From the NCBI GenBank assembly GCA_025200525.1, contig CM045763.1:66289018-66353017 (forward strand): a DNA stretch of 64,000 nt, given 5' to 3'. Position 1 is the stretch's first letter. Every line of letters starts with the position of its first letter. Origin of the DNA: Camellia lanceoleosa. Lineage: Eukaryota > Streptophyta > Magnoliopsida > Ericales > Theaceae. A program made the translations under genes and the position numbers. Below, piece after piece: positions 25,001 to 35,869 of this stretch. Under the pieces are notes generated by a model. That model did no database searches and had not been told where the DNA came from. It saw only the letters and a list, made by a program, of their open reading frames with translations.

Positions 25001-26879
25001 CTACCAGGGAAAACTACTCCATCCTACTGCCCCATGACTCTCATCACCAATCAATTACCAAAATCCATTGTATTGAGTCGTTGGATGCTCTTCTTTCTTC
25101 CTTTTTTCCCAGTGATTCGGTTCTCCTATAAGAAATCAAATATTCATTGTTTTAACTTTTCTTCTATAAGCCATTGCTCTTCATTTCGAATTACTTTTAA
25201 AAATTGGCAAAATTTTGCATATTGGAGTTATACAGTCAGTGATGCTCATCTGTTTCTACAGTTGTGTGTTTGGAGCACAGATGGATGGGAGAAGCAAACA
25301 AATAAATACTTGCAGGTTCCAAGTGGGCGAACACGAATCCTCTTGCAGATACTGTGTACAGTTTCACCAAGATCAGATTCATTTATTGGCAGTCCATGAA
25401 ACTCAGATAGCCATATATGAAGCACCTAAACTGGAATGTCTTAAGCAGGTGAAGCATATAATTTTTTCTATTAGATGTTCAAATTAAACATCTTGGACCA
25501 AAAAGTTCTTATTGTCAAAGGGTTTGTTTGGTGCAGCTTTTTACAAGCTGAAAGTTGTTCATTAGAAAACAGTAACTCTGCTTTCTAATAATCAACTTTT
25601 TTCAGTTCATTTATCTCTGCCTCATAAGCTGTGCAGAAGCTAAACCAACAGTCTGGCACATATTTCCAAACTGAAAAAAGCTATAAACAGCCTCATAAGC
25701 TGCACCAACCATGGTCAAAATAATGCATCATTTTTTACTCCTATTCTGAAGTTCCGAAACTAGGATTTCATTTTTAGGTATTTTGGTGAGCCATATACTG
25801 AGTGACTCATGATTTGTTTACATATTCTTCTCAGCACCACCAACCTATGTACTGCATCTGTGGACATTATTTGGTAGTGTCAGATAATGCTGCAGTCTTA
25901 ACTCATTCAAAGTTTTGAAACTTGGATTTTGTCTTTTGGTTATTTGGGGAGTCATGTTCTGAATAGCGTGATACATATTTCCCTAGATCTTCAGCTTATG
26001 TGCTGCATGTGTGGACATTATTTGGTATATTTTTTAACAAATATGAAATTTTGTGGATCAATTTATCTTGAAGCAAAATTGGGTTCTGTTTGTTTGATAC
26101 ATGTGTTATTAGTTTAGGTGGGAATTTGTTTTATTCCTAGCTTCTGGCGTTTATGTTTTCAACTTGTGTTTCTCTAATAGTGGGTTCCTCGAGAAGCAAG
26201 TGGTCCAATCACACATGCTACCTATTCCTGTGATAGCCAATCCATATATGTCAGTTTCGAAGATGGCAGTGTTGGTATTCTGACTGCTGCAACACTGCGA
26301 TTAAGATGTCGAATCAACCCTACTTCCTATCTACCTGCCAACCCAAGGTGAATACTTATCTAATCATAGTTGCCAGAATCATGCAGTTCATGATTCGATT
26401 TGATTCATACGATTCAATACGAGTTTCAATCAAAACAATTTGAATCATACCGTTGAATCTTAAATCGAGTGACTTGTACAATTCAATTGCCATTCACTGT
26501 GATTTATTTGTGTTTGCATAATATATGGAATGATGTTATTTTCAAAAATTAAATATTTTATCAAATGGATTCACAATTCAATTCGCTGTTTTGACAACAA
26601 TGTATTTAATTACTTATGAGGCAATTATATAGGTCCTTTTCGTTTACCTACCTTTATCTAACAATTTAATGTTATTACAGCTCAAGAGCTTATCCTCTTG
26701 TCGTTGCGGCACATCCATCTGAACCTAATCAATTTGCAGTAGGACTTACCGATGGTGGAGTCTATATCGTCGAGCCACTAGAAGCAGAAGGTAAATGGGG
26801 CACCTCCCCTCCCCATGAAAATGGCGCCGGGCCTAGCACCACCTCCGGTGCAGCCAATTCAGATCAACCCCAAAGATAA
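12571..26879 (+). CDS. TPL: TOPLESS/TOPLESS-related transcriptional co-repressor, with frameshift in exon 24
   Basis: Nuclear co-repressor that binds EAR-motif repressors and recruits histone deacetylases. Coding exons: 12571-12650, 13073-13252, 13396-13509, 13621-13779, 13881-14064, 14157-14289, 14574-14683, 16194-16362, 16487-16596, 16691-16760, 17053-17126, 17273-17368, 17445-17540, 20132-20259, 20397-20631, 21082-21246, 21311-21403, 21599-21745, 23027-23137, 23255-23434, 24212-24340, 24544-24639, 25262-25448, 26181-26347, 26681-26879 (numbered 2-26 elsewhere, counting the leader exon as 1). All introns are GT-AG and in phase. LisH begins MSSLSRELVFLILQF; CTLH follows; INQS places N176 where tpl-1 is altered; WD40 repeats fill about residues 340-1110. 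With two missing bases restored in count only, the length is 1137 codons, as expected for TPL/TPR1/TPR4. As written, exon 24 is 187 nt, shifts frame near residue 977 and stops at 25397-25399 (998 aa). Paralogue not resolved. Confidence 0.95.
14569..14576 (+). promoter_or_regulatory. NAGNAG tandem splice acceptor
   Basis: The acceptor of the seventh coding exon reads TAGCAG, giving two usable AG sites 3 bases apart (exon start 14571 or 14574). Both keep frame and differ by one residue in the linker between the N-terminal domain and the WD40 region. Confidence 0.6.
14935..15249. mobile_element. MITE in TOPLESS intron
   Basis: Left edge GAAAATTACTTTACCCC...GGTTTGGCCCA is mirrored by GGGCCAAATT...GGGTAAAGTAATTTTC at the right. 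About 315 bp, non-coding, inside the 1.5 kb intron 14684-16193. The rest of that intron shows no gene; 15470-15700 has decayed GTTTGG-type repeat sequence. Confidence 0.6.
17541..18516. other. Intron DNA, first part of 2.6 kb intron
   Basis: Non-coding. Two diverged copies of a motif family are visible (TTACTACTTTCCTACATTGG... near 17670 and TTATTACTTCACCATATTGG... near 18135, each followed by CTATTTACACCAA), suggesting an old repeat that was duplicated. Confidence 0.45.
18525..19481. mobile_element. Non-autonomous hAT-like element in TOPLESS intron
   Basis: A 957 bp insert with imperfect terminal inverted repeats (CATAGTTGTCAAATC at the left; the inverse of the right end is CTCTGTTATCAGAATC) is flanked by an exact 8 bp duplication CTAATAAG at 18517-18524 and 19482-19489. 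Subterminal regions are crowded with GAATCG-type words on both sides. An 8 bp duplication and GTTGTCA ends indicate the hAT superfamily. No transposase frame. Confidence 0.8.
20657..21025. mobile_element. MITE with long inverted ends in TOPLESS intron
   Basis: Left GCTTTGTTTGGATGGTTGGA and the inverse of the right end GGCTATGTTTGGATGGCAGG pair over about 22 bp; the inner GGAATC words are also mirrored. TCA occurs on both sides. It occupies most of the intron 20632-21081. Confidence 0.7.
21872..22088. repeat. Tandem duplication carrying (CT)n(CA)n
   Basis: A unit starting TTTGCTTGCTTCATCC, followed by (CT)n, (CA)n and TTTGCCTAATTATGCTGTTG, and ending AAGTTTAGTTAATAA, occurs twice in a row. 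The flanks are identical, but the CT and CA tracts are longer in the first copy. Confidence 0.9.
22154..22407. mobile_element. Stowaway-like MITE in TOPLESS intron
   Basis: CTCCCTATGACCCATTTTTAT at the left pairs with the inverse of ATAAAATGGGATGGGGGGAG at the right; TA flanks both ends. 254 bp, non-coding. Confidence 0.75.
22607..22780. mobile_element. MITE, same family as 27687-27866
   Basis: Begins GGCCTTGTTTGTCATAA after TAA and shares the interior (AAAAAGTCACTATC...TTTAAGTCACATCA...CATCACTTCAAACCCAACC) with the better preserved copy downstream of the gene. The right end is decayed. Confidence 0.7.
23578..23877. mobile_element. PIF/Harbinger-like MITE in TOPLESS intron
   Basis: Exactly 300 bp between two TAA triplets. 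The left end GACTTTGTTTGGAACTTGGA and the inverse of the right end GGATGTGTTTGGTTCATGGA are imperfect inverted repeats. Both families of evidence fit a Harbinger-type MITE. Confidence 0.7.
24790..24965. mobile_element. Fragment of TIR element in TOPLESS intron
   Basis: GTGTAAATTACACTGACCTC followed by TCCTGAGGTTTGG matches the terminal repeat of the element in the BRIZ intron at 31519-32443. Only one end is clear, so this is a remnant. Confidence 0.5.
25320..25399 (+). other. Frameshift site and premature stop in TOPLESS exon 24
   Basis: Exon 25262-25448 enters and leaves in phase 0 but is 187 nt long. The frame reading LCVWSTDGWEKQ is lost after the PSGRT motif; the frame reading VQFHQDQIHLL and IAIYEAPKLEC takes over one base later. 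Against the family pattern this fits one base missing near 25332 and one near 25359. The original frame ends at TGA 25397-25399. No intron of workable size fits between the two frames. Confidence 0.8.
25521..25710. mobile_element. MITE in TOPLESS intron
   Basis: GGTTTGTTTGGTGCAGCTTT at the left matches the inverse of AAGCTGCACCAACC at the right. About 190 bp, in the 732 bp intron 25449-26180. The rest of that intron shows nothing recognisable. Confidence 0.6.
26365..26602. mobile_element. Short hAT-like MITE in last TOPLESS intron
   Basis: CATAGTTGCCAGAATC at the left and the inverse of the right end, CATTGTTGTCAAAAC, are related to the ends of the 18525-19481 element. Flanks TATCTAAT (26357-26364) and TATTTAAT (26603-26610) form an 8 bp duplication with one transition. 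Confidence 0.75.
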
Positions 26880-27270
26880 AAAGCATCGATACATACAGTC
26901 CATCCATCTCCTTGCACTCTCTGGTCCCACCATAAGTTTTGTTTTGAAGGGGAAGCTGGAAGATTCTTTTTGTTGGTAAGTGGCACTGAAAGATTTAGGT
27001 TTTATAGATGTAGGATAATCCGAAATCAGCCTAGGAGAACTAGTTTTCAAGGGCATCAGTGGCTTCAAATTCATTCAAATCCTAGAGATCATGCTGTTTG
27101 GAACTGTGATGTAAATTTGCAAGGCATTGGTGAAGCAGATCTGGAGTTCTCTTTTGATTTTAAAGGAACTTTGGAAGGAAATGATGGTTTTTAGTTCTTG
27201 CTCTTTGTTTGTCCTTCAGCTACTTAGAAAGGGTATTTTGTTAATTAAAATTTGTTCTTTTATAGTTTAA
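26880..27270 (+). other. Probable 3' UTR of the TOPLESS gene
   Basis: Sequence after TAA 26877-26879, with several AT-rich, poly(A)-signal-like stretches near 27240-27270. The end point is not fixed. A short open frame inside (26970-27194) has no recognisable family and I do not call it a gene. Confidence 0.45.
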
Positions 27271-27686
27271 TGTGTTTAGCAAGCTTTGTTGATTTGTTTC
27301 CCTCTTGGGTCTGTGTTAATATGATCTATTCAGTTTATTACTTGAATTTATGCTCTCTTTTTTGTTTTTGGTAATGGGGTTATTTGTTGCGAGTAGTCCC
27401 TAGGGTACATGCAGATCTCTTGTTCTACCCATACTAATTAATTATCAGGAATAGGCCTAGGGGGTGGGTCCAAGAGGACCAAGCACTTGGTGAGATTTGA
27501 ATTCGTCGCCTTGAAGCGCTTGTTAAGACTCGATTGGTCACCCGGCTAACCCTTGGAGTTGAATTTATGCTCTTCTTTGTTGATGTCTGGTGTACTTTCC
27601 CCTTGAAGCTGGTGCCTTCGTGCGTAAGGACTCCCACCATGCCACTATTCTTCATATCTTTTCCCACTCTATTTTGTAGACTTAGG

Positions 27687-27866
27687 CTAAGTTTAGCATC
27701 TTCAAAAAAATTTAAAAAGTCAAAAAGTCACTATCTTATTTAAGTCACATCATTTTATTTAAGTCACATCACCTCTCTAACACATCACTTCAAACCCAAC
27801 CCAAATTCAATCCATATTTCATAAAAAGTCAAAAAGTGTATTTATTTAGTTTTCCCAAACTTGGCC
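27687..27866. mobile_element. PIF/Harbinger-like MITE downstream of TOPLESS
   Basis: 180 bp between TTA 27684-27686 and TTA 27867-27869. Ends GGCTAAGTTT and AAACTTGGCC are inverted repeats. The interior matches the copy at 22607-22780. Confidence 0.8.
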
Positions 27867-27934
27867 TTATTCTAAGTTTACAATGATGATCTAACTATTC
27901 ATCTTGTAAGTCAAGCAATAAAGATGAGTCGTGC

Positions 27935-28101
27935 AAAAAAATTAATTTCATTGGATATCATCAAATATATGAACAATCACATTTTGTTTTAAAAATTGAT
28001 GGCTACTTTCAATTTAAACTTAAATTGTTCAATTAAAAAAAATAAAATACAATTTGTTCATTTATTCATTGATATCTAATGAAATTAATTTTTTTACATG
28101 T
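27935..28101. repeat. Foldback hairpin repeat
   Basis: AAAAAAATTAATTTCATTGG with ATATCATCAAATATATGAAC at the left is mirrored at the right by GTTCATTTATTCATTGATAT and AATGAAATTAATTTTTTT. The unit can fold over most of its length. Confidence 0.7.
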
Positions 28102-28162
28102 AAGGTTTATTGGATTAATAGTTCAAGATCATTGTTGTTGGCTTAAATTGGAATCCACAAAG

Positions 28163-28274
28163 AGTAATGTTAGAGACTTTAAAATTTTTATCAAATGTCT
28201 TACAAGAGTGTGGAATTCATGTGAGTTTTACACACATGTGAGATATTTAATAAAATTTTAAGAATCTCTAACAT
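28163..28274. mobile_element. Small hairpin MITE, copy 2
   Basis: AGTAATGTTAGAGACTTT at the left and AGAATCTCTAACATTTTT at the right are inverted repeats; related to 9160-9297. Confidence 0.65.
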
Positions 28275-29403
28275 TTTTTATCCATAAAATGAAGTATGGA
28301 GGAATGTGAAAGATAATGAATGGTATGGAGATGAGTTATTCTTATAGTGGAAGCCATAGAAGTTGGGTTCATTGGATTGACCTTTTATTCTTTCCCATAT
28401 GATTCCTGATAAGGGTTCAGGATACAACTATTTTATTTTAAAATACGATTGTCTTGTTTTTTAGTTCACGTTTTGTAATTCATGATAACATATTTTGGAA
28501 TAAAACTTTTAATACAGCAGAATGACTAAAATATTCTTGTTCTTGTTCTTTAGAGGAATTATCACGCCTCATGTCAATAACAATTCTACCTAATCGGGGA
28601 GTTAGAGAGGTGACAAAACCCTAGCACTTTTATTACAAAAGCAATAAACTGGAAAGTGACGGATTATGAATTTTGAGCCTATAAAAAGTAGAATTTGTGC
28701 TTTACCCCTTTTTTGAAAGTTAAAGCAAGAAACTTGACTCTGCGAAAGTCATCATGAGAATAAGTTCAAAAATATATTCTCAAATATGGCGTTCAAAAGC
28801 AAGGAGAGGAGAGAGCATCCATGACAATAATATCTTCCGTCGTGGTGTGGTGTGATTTGGCACATCATTCCTAGTTTGTTTGTCTTAGGAAAATAAAAGA
28901 TCGATACTTTACACGAAAACTATCTAGAACGGAAACAAAAAAAGGAATAATAACCTTTGACTCTCGACTCACCCTCCCAATATGGGTTCTTAACCCTCGC
29001 AATATGGGTCCATCTAACCATAATGGATCTCTCCTACCACTACCCACTAGCAGATTGATTTAGGGAAGGAAAAAAATGCCGATTAAAAAATTCCTCCCAT
29101 CCAGATAAGATGCAACGTGAAACTTTTTGTTACATTTCAGCATATCATAGCATTCAGCAGATTGTTGTAGCAAATAAAATCCTGTCAGAAAATGAAGAAA
29201 AAAAATTAAAAAAAGACGACACCACCTATGAAAAGCGAGGGCAAACAATTTCGCTCACAACTTTACTTAGCATTTCTGACCAGAACAAGCAACCGGGTTG
29301 CACCACACTCCTAGTATAATCAACCTCCTAAAGGTTACACTGTAAAAAGGATCCAAACAAATGTACAATCAATGAATGAGGTTTCAGTAGAGATTATGAT
29401 TAG
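28275..29403. other. Intergenic DNA between convergent genes
   Basis: Lies between the 3' ends of the TOPLESS and BRIZ genes. Probably includes the BRIZ 3' UTR near 29100-29403. I see no gene, RNA or clear repeat here. Confidence 0.4.
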
Positions 29404-32400
29404 CTAATTCCGTCTTCGACTAGATTTTGTCCGCCTTTTGGGGTTGGCTGCAGAGGACACGTTAGATTGTACTGGTAAAAGTGTTCCTCCTCTGATCCCA
29501 TCTGTATCTGTCATGGTAGCAAGCGTTTTCTGGGCTCCAATGTACATTTTTAAGTCTCTAATCTGTGATCACCATTCAAAATTATAAATTTCAGAAAAAC
29601 CCAAAAAAAAAAAAACAAAAGAGTAACTTATCACCTGAAGTAGTTTTGAAAAAGAAATTACACAGCAGTCACTCATATACCTGGTCTTCTAGATCCAATA
29701 TGGTTTCATCTCTTGACCTCACAGATGAAATTTCCCTATAAAATAAAATAATATAAATTATCTGAAGTTGGCATAGGTGGCATTTCATTGTCATTGTGTA
29801 GAAGTTAACAGCAACTGGGATTTGACATAGGCAAATTACTTTTTAGCCAATTTTTAGCTTGTATATGCAATTAAGGAGAAGAACAAAAGTCTTCTGGAAG
29901 CGCATAGTTCAAGAGAGCATATTCTATTCAACAAAATATATTCCCGACAACTTGAATCACTAGCAAGTACTGTATTGTTGTCTATCATTCTTCTCCTGTC
30001 CAACGTTATCACGTTCAAGACGAGGAAGCAATCAAACATATGTACAATGGAAAATAAGCTGGCGTACCTCTCCTCAATTTCCTTGACCACTTTCTGCAAG
30101 TTTTCTTGGTTTTTCATAAGATCTTGATTCGTCTGAGGACAAAAGAGACTTTATTAGGGAAAGAATCATCAATGATCATGCTCAATTTAACGAACCTCTA
30201 TCGCAACTACAATTGTCAATCATCATACAGATAAGTGAAAAAAATAAATAAGCAATGGCAGTGTGATCAAGGTGTGGTGACCCTACCACAAAATCTGCAT
30301 TTTTGGTGAAAATAAACACCAAAAGATGCTTTTGAAATTTCAAAACTATTTTTGCACCCAAAAAACACATGAAAATGAGGAGTGTTCCAGAAATTTTCAT
30401 TATTTTTTAGTGTTTTTCAAAAAAGCAGATTTTGAAAATGAAACCAAACAGAGATGAATTTTTAGAAGCTTACATCTGCAACAGCCTTCTTTTCCCCGAC
30501 ACATTTTTCCAGTTTTGATTGGATATCAAGCATCCTTGAAGCCAAGGCTTTCTCCACTGCTCCAGATATTGAACTCTCCTTTTTACTTTTCGCCTCTATG
30601 AGTAGTACTTCAAAATGCTGAAGGAGAACGCTGGTAAAAATGTGATAAAAATAACACAGTAGGCCCTTATTTATTCTACTATTTAAAAATAAAAAATAAT
30701 AATAATAAAAATTTGTTTCCTACCTAACTACATGACTCAATGATTCTGAGAACCCCTACAAACCTCAAATTTTTGTACGCATGGGTGACTATCAATAAAC
30801 AGAAACAACTCTTTAAGTATAAATGCAAGCCTATACGTACTTGTCTTTGAGTCTCCATCTGGGTTGCAAGAAGACGGTTATACTCGTCCATGATCTGATA
30901 TCAAATACACAGATCAAATAAGCATTGCATACACACTGGAAAATGAATAATCATATAACTAACGAAGATTGTAGCTAACATAGTGGTTAAAATTATGGGT
31001 AATCCCAGCACAAAGTCCCAGTAAAAATGTATTAGGATCACTTAAGAACATAGATTTAATTCAGTCTGGGAAGCACACATGGCAGGCCATGGACACACTT
31101 CCCAGGGTGCCACATCCATACGTCCATGTCTGATGTGTGTTGGACATTGACACTACTTGCATGCACTGCAGGTATCAAAGACTAACTTGAACTTGTTTTG
31201 TATCTTTTTAAAAGCTAGACACATGAGACGTGCGCCAATTGCCTAGACACATGGTAGACACACTAGGGACTTGCACAAGTATGGGGAAAAAAATGGCAGC
31301 CAAAAATTTAAATTAAAAAGGCACATATTTATATATTAATCCTCCTTTTTAGGCTTTTTAATATTTGAAAGCCTATATCCTTCAAACTTCCAATCTGTTT
31401 GTGAATGCATAGAGATTTTTAAAAGACATTATGGCTTTCTAGTCCCATCTTGTTTCTCCCAATATATGAACATAGAAAATGATTTATTTGTTAAGTAAAA
31501 AATGACTATATTTTTTTAGGATAAATTACACTGACACCCCTTGAAATTTCTGTTTAATGCAGATCCCTCCCTTATATTTGAAAAATTACATTCCCCTCCC
31601 TGAAGTTTGTACTCTCAATACAAACTGCCTCTTAAATAGTTGATGTCATGCCCTAAAATTTTCTAAATGACCATCTTATCATTTTTCCTACCATTTTTTC
31701 CTATCATCATGACTACATTCTACAACTTTCCATCATTAAATTCTACCTGAACATATTCTTATTGAGTGATGATATACAAACATAAATTTTATATAAAATT
31801 TTCAAACACAATGATATAACTTAATGGTGACATTTTACTTTAAAATAGAACACTCATAAATATGATTTATATTTACAACAATATTACTATCACAACATTT
31901 TTATGACATTTTTGTATAAATTTTTATATATGAATATAATTTTTCATTTTTATTTCTACTATTATATCTAGATTAGATCAATTTAATCTAGATATATTAA
32001 AAAAGTATAAAATTTGTACAACAAATTTAAAAAAAATTTATTCAATACAACAAAATAAGATAATGTATTGAATTTTTTGTATTTAGTGAATTTTAAAAAA
32101 AATCACAAAATATTATACTTCTTAAATATATCTAGATTAGGCGTATCTAAAAAAAAAAATTGCTTAAAATATTAAAAAAAATTCAGTAAAAATAAAAAAA
32201 AAAAAACATGAAAAAAAATAAAAAAAACCTCAATTTTTTGTGTGAGTTAAACCAAAGAAAATAATTGTTATTTCCCTAAAATGACATAAACAAAATATCT
32301 GCATTATTTTATTATTTTATATGTATAAAGGCTAATGCACAAATATGTCATTTTAATCTGACAGGGAGTAAGTATAATTTTTCAAATGTGAGGGGAGATT

Positions 32401-35400
32401 TGTATTAAACGGAAACCTCAAGACCTGTCAGTGTAATTTACCCTTATTTTTATATATGTATAAAAAATATCTGTTCATCACTATGTTTCACCCATGTCCA
32501 TGTTCTTGTTGTGTCGTTCTTATTGTCCTGTATTTGTATTTGTATTTGTATTTGTATTCGTATCCCTATCTAGAATCCTTTATATTCATATTTCCGAGTA
32601 TTTTCCAATATGAATATGTTTTTGAGATACATATCTGTCAATAAAAGAAGGTGAAAAAAAAAATTACCACTTCAACTTTGCTGTCAAAAAGTGCCCCACT
32701 AATTCCAGAATCCTCGCTGCATCCACAAGTGCCACATTCTTCATGATGTGACAAACATTGAGAATTCATCATCACTGACTTGGCATCAGCTTTTGATTGG
32801 TTCAACCGGTGAACATATATGTCACCAACATAATCCCAAACCTGCTGCGTTTCTAACTCAAGAGAATAGCAATGCTGTGTATCTTTCCAATGTCTAATAG
32901 CATGTCTTTCTTCGTACCTAGATATGACAAAAATGACTAATATAACCACAACTCCATAGTAAAGGAAATTAAGCCAATAAAAAATATAACATAAATTAGC
33001 TAAGGTACTTGAATAAAGTATCACTTGGAACACAAATAAGTGAATAATACTTTACCTTCCACAGCCAACAAAACCACATATCACACAAACCCACAGATTC
33101 TTCAATGTTCCACAAACAGCGCAGCTAGGTTTCTCATCCTGCTGCTGACAAAGTCGGCAGACCTGATAGCATACATAACATTATAAGATAAATCTTCTCA
33201 CACGTGATAGTTGCAAGCTCCTCCTCCATCCCAAAACATTGATTTTGCATCTCTTTCTGATTGCAAACTTTCTAGTTTCTATAACAAATATAAGTGGTTG
33301 GCACTAAGGTGATATACATTATTTCGTATAAACATACAAGTCAATATGCTCCTGCTGCTAAATTAATTCACTAAAAAATAAGGCAAAATCTTGTTTACCT
33401 CTCGTGGTTTACCCATCTAGCACTTTATGTCACTATGGCTCAATTCAAACATAATCACTTCACCATCTAAGTAGATTCATGGTTATGTTTCATGTCATAC
33501 GTCATTGATTTTTCGTTAAAATAATAAAAAGCAAATAATATATTGAAATTTTCATCTCTTTATTACCACTTATATAGGGATGCATTTGGGATGTGTATCA
33601 ATTGCCATCGTTAGGGTTGTAAAGTGAAACTACTTACTTCAGCTCAATTCATATTATGCTCATTAAAATTTCATCAAGGATTGGCTTATTATATAAACAA
33701 ATCAAGTTTGAATACATTTTAAAACTCATTACATTTTCAAGCCAAACAATTTACTATACAACTTTGACTCAATTATGTGGATTATAAAAATCAAATTGTT
33801 AAAGTTTGGCTCGATTAAATCTCATTTTAGATTGGTTCAAAAAATAAATAATTTAATCTTAAATACATTTTAAAATTTGTTAAATTTTTAAACCAAACTT
33901 AAATAACATACTATTACTCGACTCCATTCAGCTCACTTACAATCTTGGTCATGGTAGACTCCCAACTGGGGAAAGTCATGTATGAATTTCCAATTTGCAT
34001 ATAACACAAAACATTTCTTCTTGACACATGCAAAAATTCTGATGTCTACAACAAATAATAGCCCTTCATTTACAAAGCATTTGCATTGTGTTAGACATTA
34101 ATGTAAAAAGGAAAAGTGTATGTTCCAGTATTAACGCGGATACAAGGTTTCATAAACATCAACCAATAGATATTTCTGACAAAATACATGGACATGCCTG
34201 TGTCCACATGTCCCCAACATATGGAATGCCACCTAGATGGTGTTGTACACAGGTCTTGATATCGAACTATCTACTAGTATTCATTATCCTTGGCACTCGG
34301 TAGATAATCAACCAAATCAACAAAAAATTGATTACAATTACTAGGGGGCATGCACATGAACTTTTGATAGAGAAGTAAATTAAACTGAGATGATAGCACT
34401 ATATAAAAAAGTCCTTTCTTTAAGGAACAACATTACCAAGTTTCATTAAATTCTTTCTAATATGGATAACGCAAAGGATCAATAACAGTCTGGAAACATT
34501 ATTGAATTCAATTCACACAACGATAAGAGGAGAGAGACAAAGACAGAGAAAATAAGTTATTTATCTATCTTATATTTCAAGTTGGATAGCAGTCAAGAAG
34601 GAAATTCAGTTAGTTTTCATATGCTAATAGGAAGTTGGTTATTAATTTCCAAAAACAAACAGTTAGAGGTGGTTATGGTTCATGTCCTTCAAGACATAAT
34701 AACATTTATGCTTCAAGAATGTACATCTCATCGCAAGTGGAGTTTTGAAGATACATCAACTGAGGACATAAGGAATCCAGACTAAAACGCCAAAAATCTA
34801 GCTAATAACTATTAGAAAAGATCTGTGTGCTTCGTTTCACCAAAATGTAGCAAAAATCCACTAAAATTGTTATCTACAACATGAAAAAGTTGGAGCAAAG
34901 CAGAATGAAGAAACTCACCTGGCAAGACAAATAGGTCCATTTCGAAACGCAAGGACATTGAAATGAATGATCACATAGTGTAGTCTGTATTCCACTTGTG
35001 TCTTGGTCCAATCTCTCTACCAATTTAGACACAGAATTACGTTAAAAAAAAAAAAAAAAATTAGACACAATATTGAAATAAATCACCATAAAACTACAAC
35101 TCACAAGTTTTTTAACCCCCAAAATCAAAGTCAACCCCAAATGCACCATCAAGAACGCACAAATCACTACTAAACAAACTAGCAATTATAAATTTATATA
35201 TACTAACCAAGACAAACCGGACAAGTAGGCAATTCAACGAATCCGGGCAGAGGTGAACAGGCTTCTTCTGCCAACTCATAGCTCTCCGCCGATTGAGCAA
35301 AATATATATGACAGACCTCAGCCTAACAAATCAACCATAAAAATCTCAAATTAAAAATACTAGTAAACGATAGCATTAAACCTTTTAAATCTAACTAATA

Positions 35401-35814
35401 TATATACTAATATATAATGCACACAACTCATAAGGGTTTGAAGGTTTGTAACTTATTTTTCCCCCAAAAAAATGCTCAATATTGTTAACTGCTTCAAAAA
35501 ATAACTGCTACCATTTATCAAATTCAACCCATATTCTTCATTCATCAAATCATCAAGAAATTAGAATGTAAAATTGCAGTGAAATTACAAATGCATACTA
35601 ATATATAAAGCATACTACTCATAAGGATTTAAATTAAAAAATACTCATATTATTAACTTCTTCAAAAAAATAAATAAATTAACAGCTCGCCACTCTCAAA
35701 TTCAACGCATCTTCTTCATTCACCAAATCATCAAAAAATGCAGATGTAAAATTGCAGTAAAATTACAATCGCATAGTTTGCACCCATTGTTAGTGTGTGT
35801 GTGTATATATATAT

Positions 35815-35869
<55 letters not shown>

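Noticed and set aside
25310..25360. A tiny intron that could restore frame in exon 24
   Set aside because: GT and AG pairs exist, but the intron would be about 35 nt, below the usual plant minimum, and would remove conserved residues.
25034..25399. Long open frame that reads from intron into TOPLESS exon 24
   Set aside because: The part before 25262 is intron; only the exon part is family-like. Its end marks the frameshift rather than a gene.
27430..27550. Possible minus-strand SINE fragment with a B-box-like GAATTCAAATCTC
   Set aside because: No matching A box, tail or flanking duplication; too weak to call.
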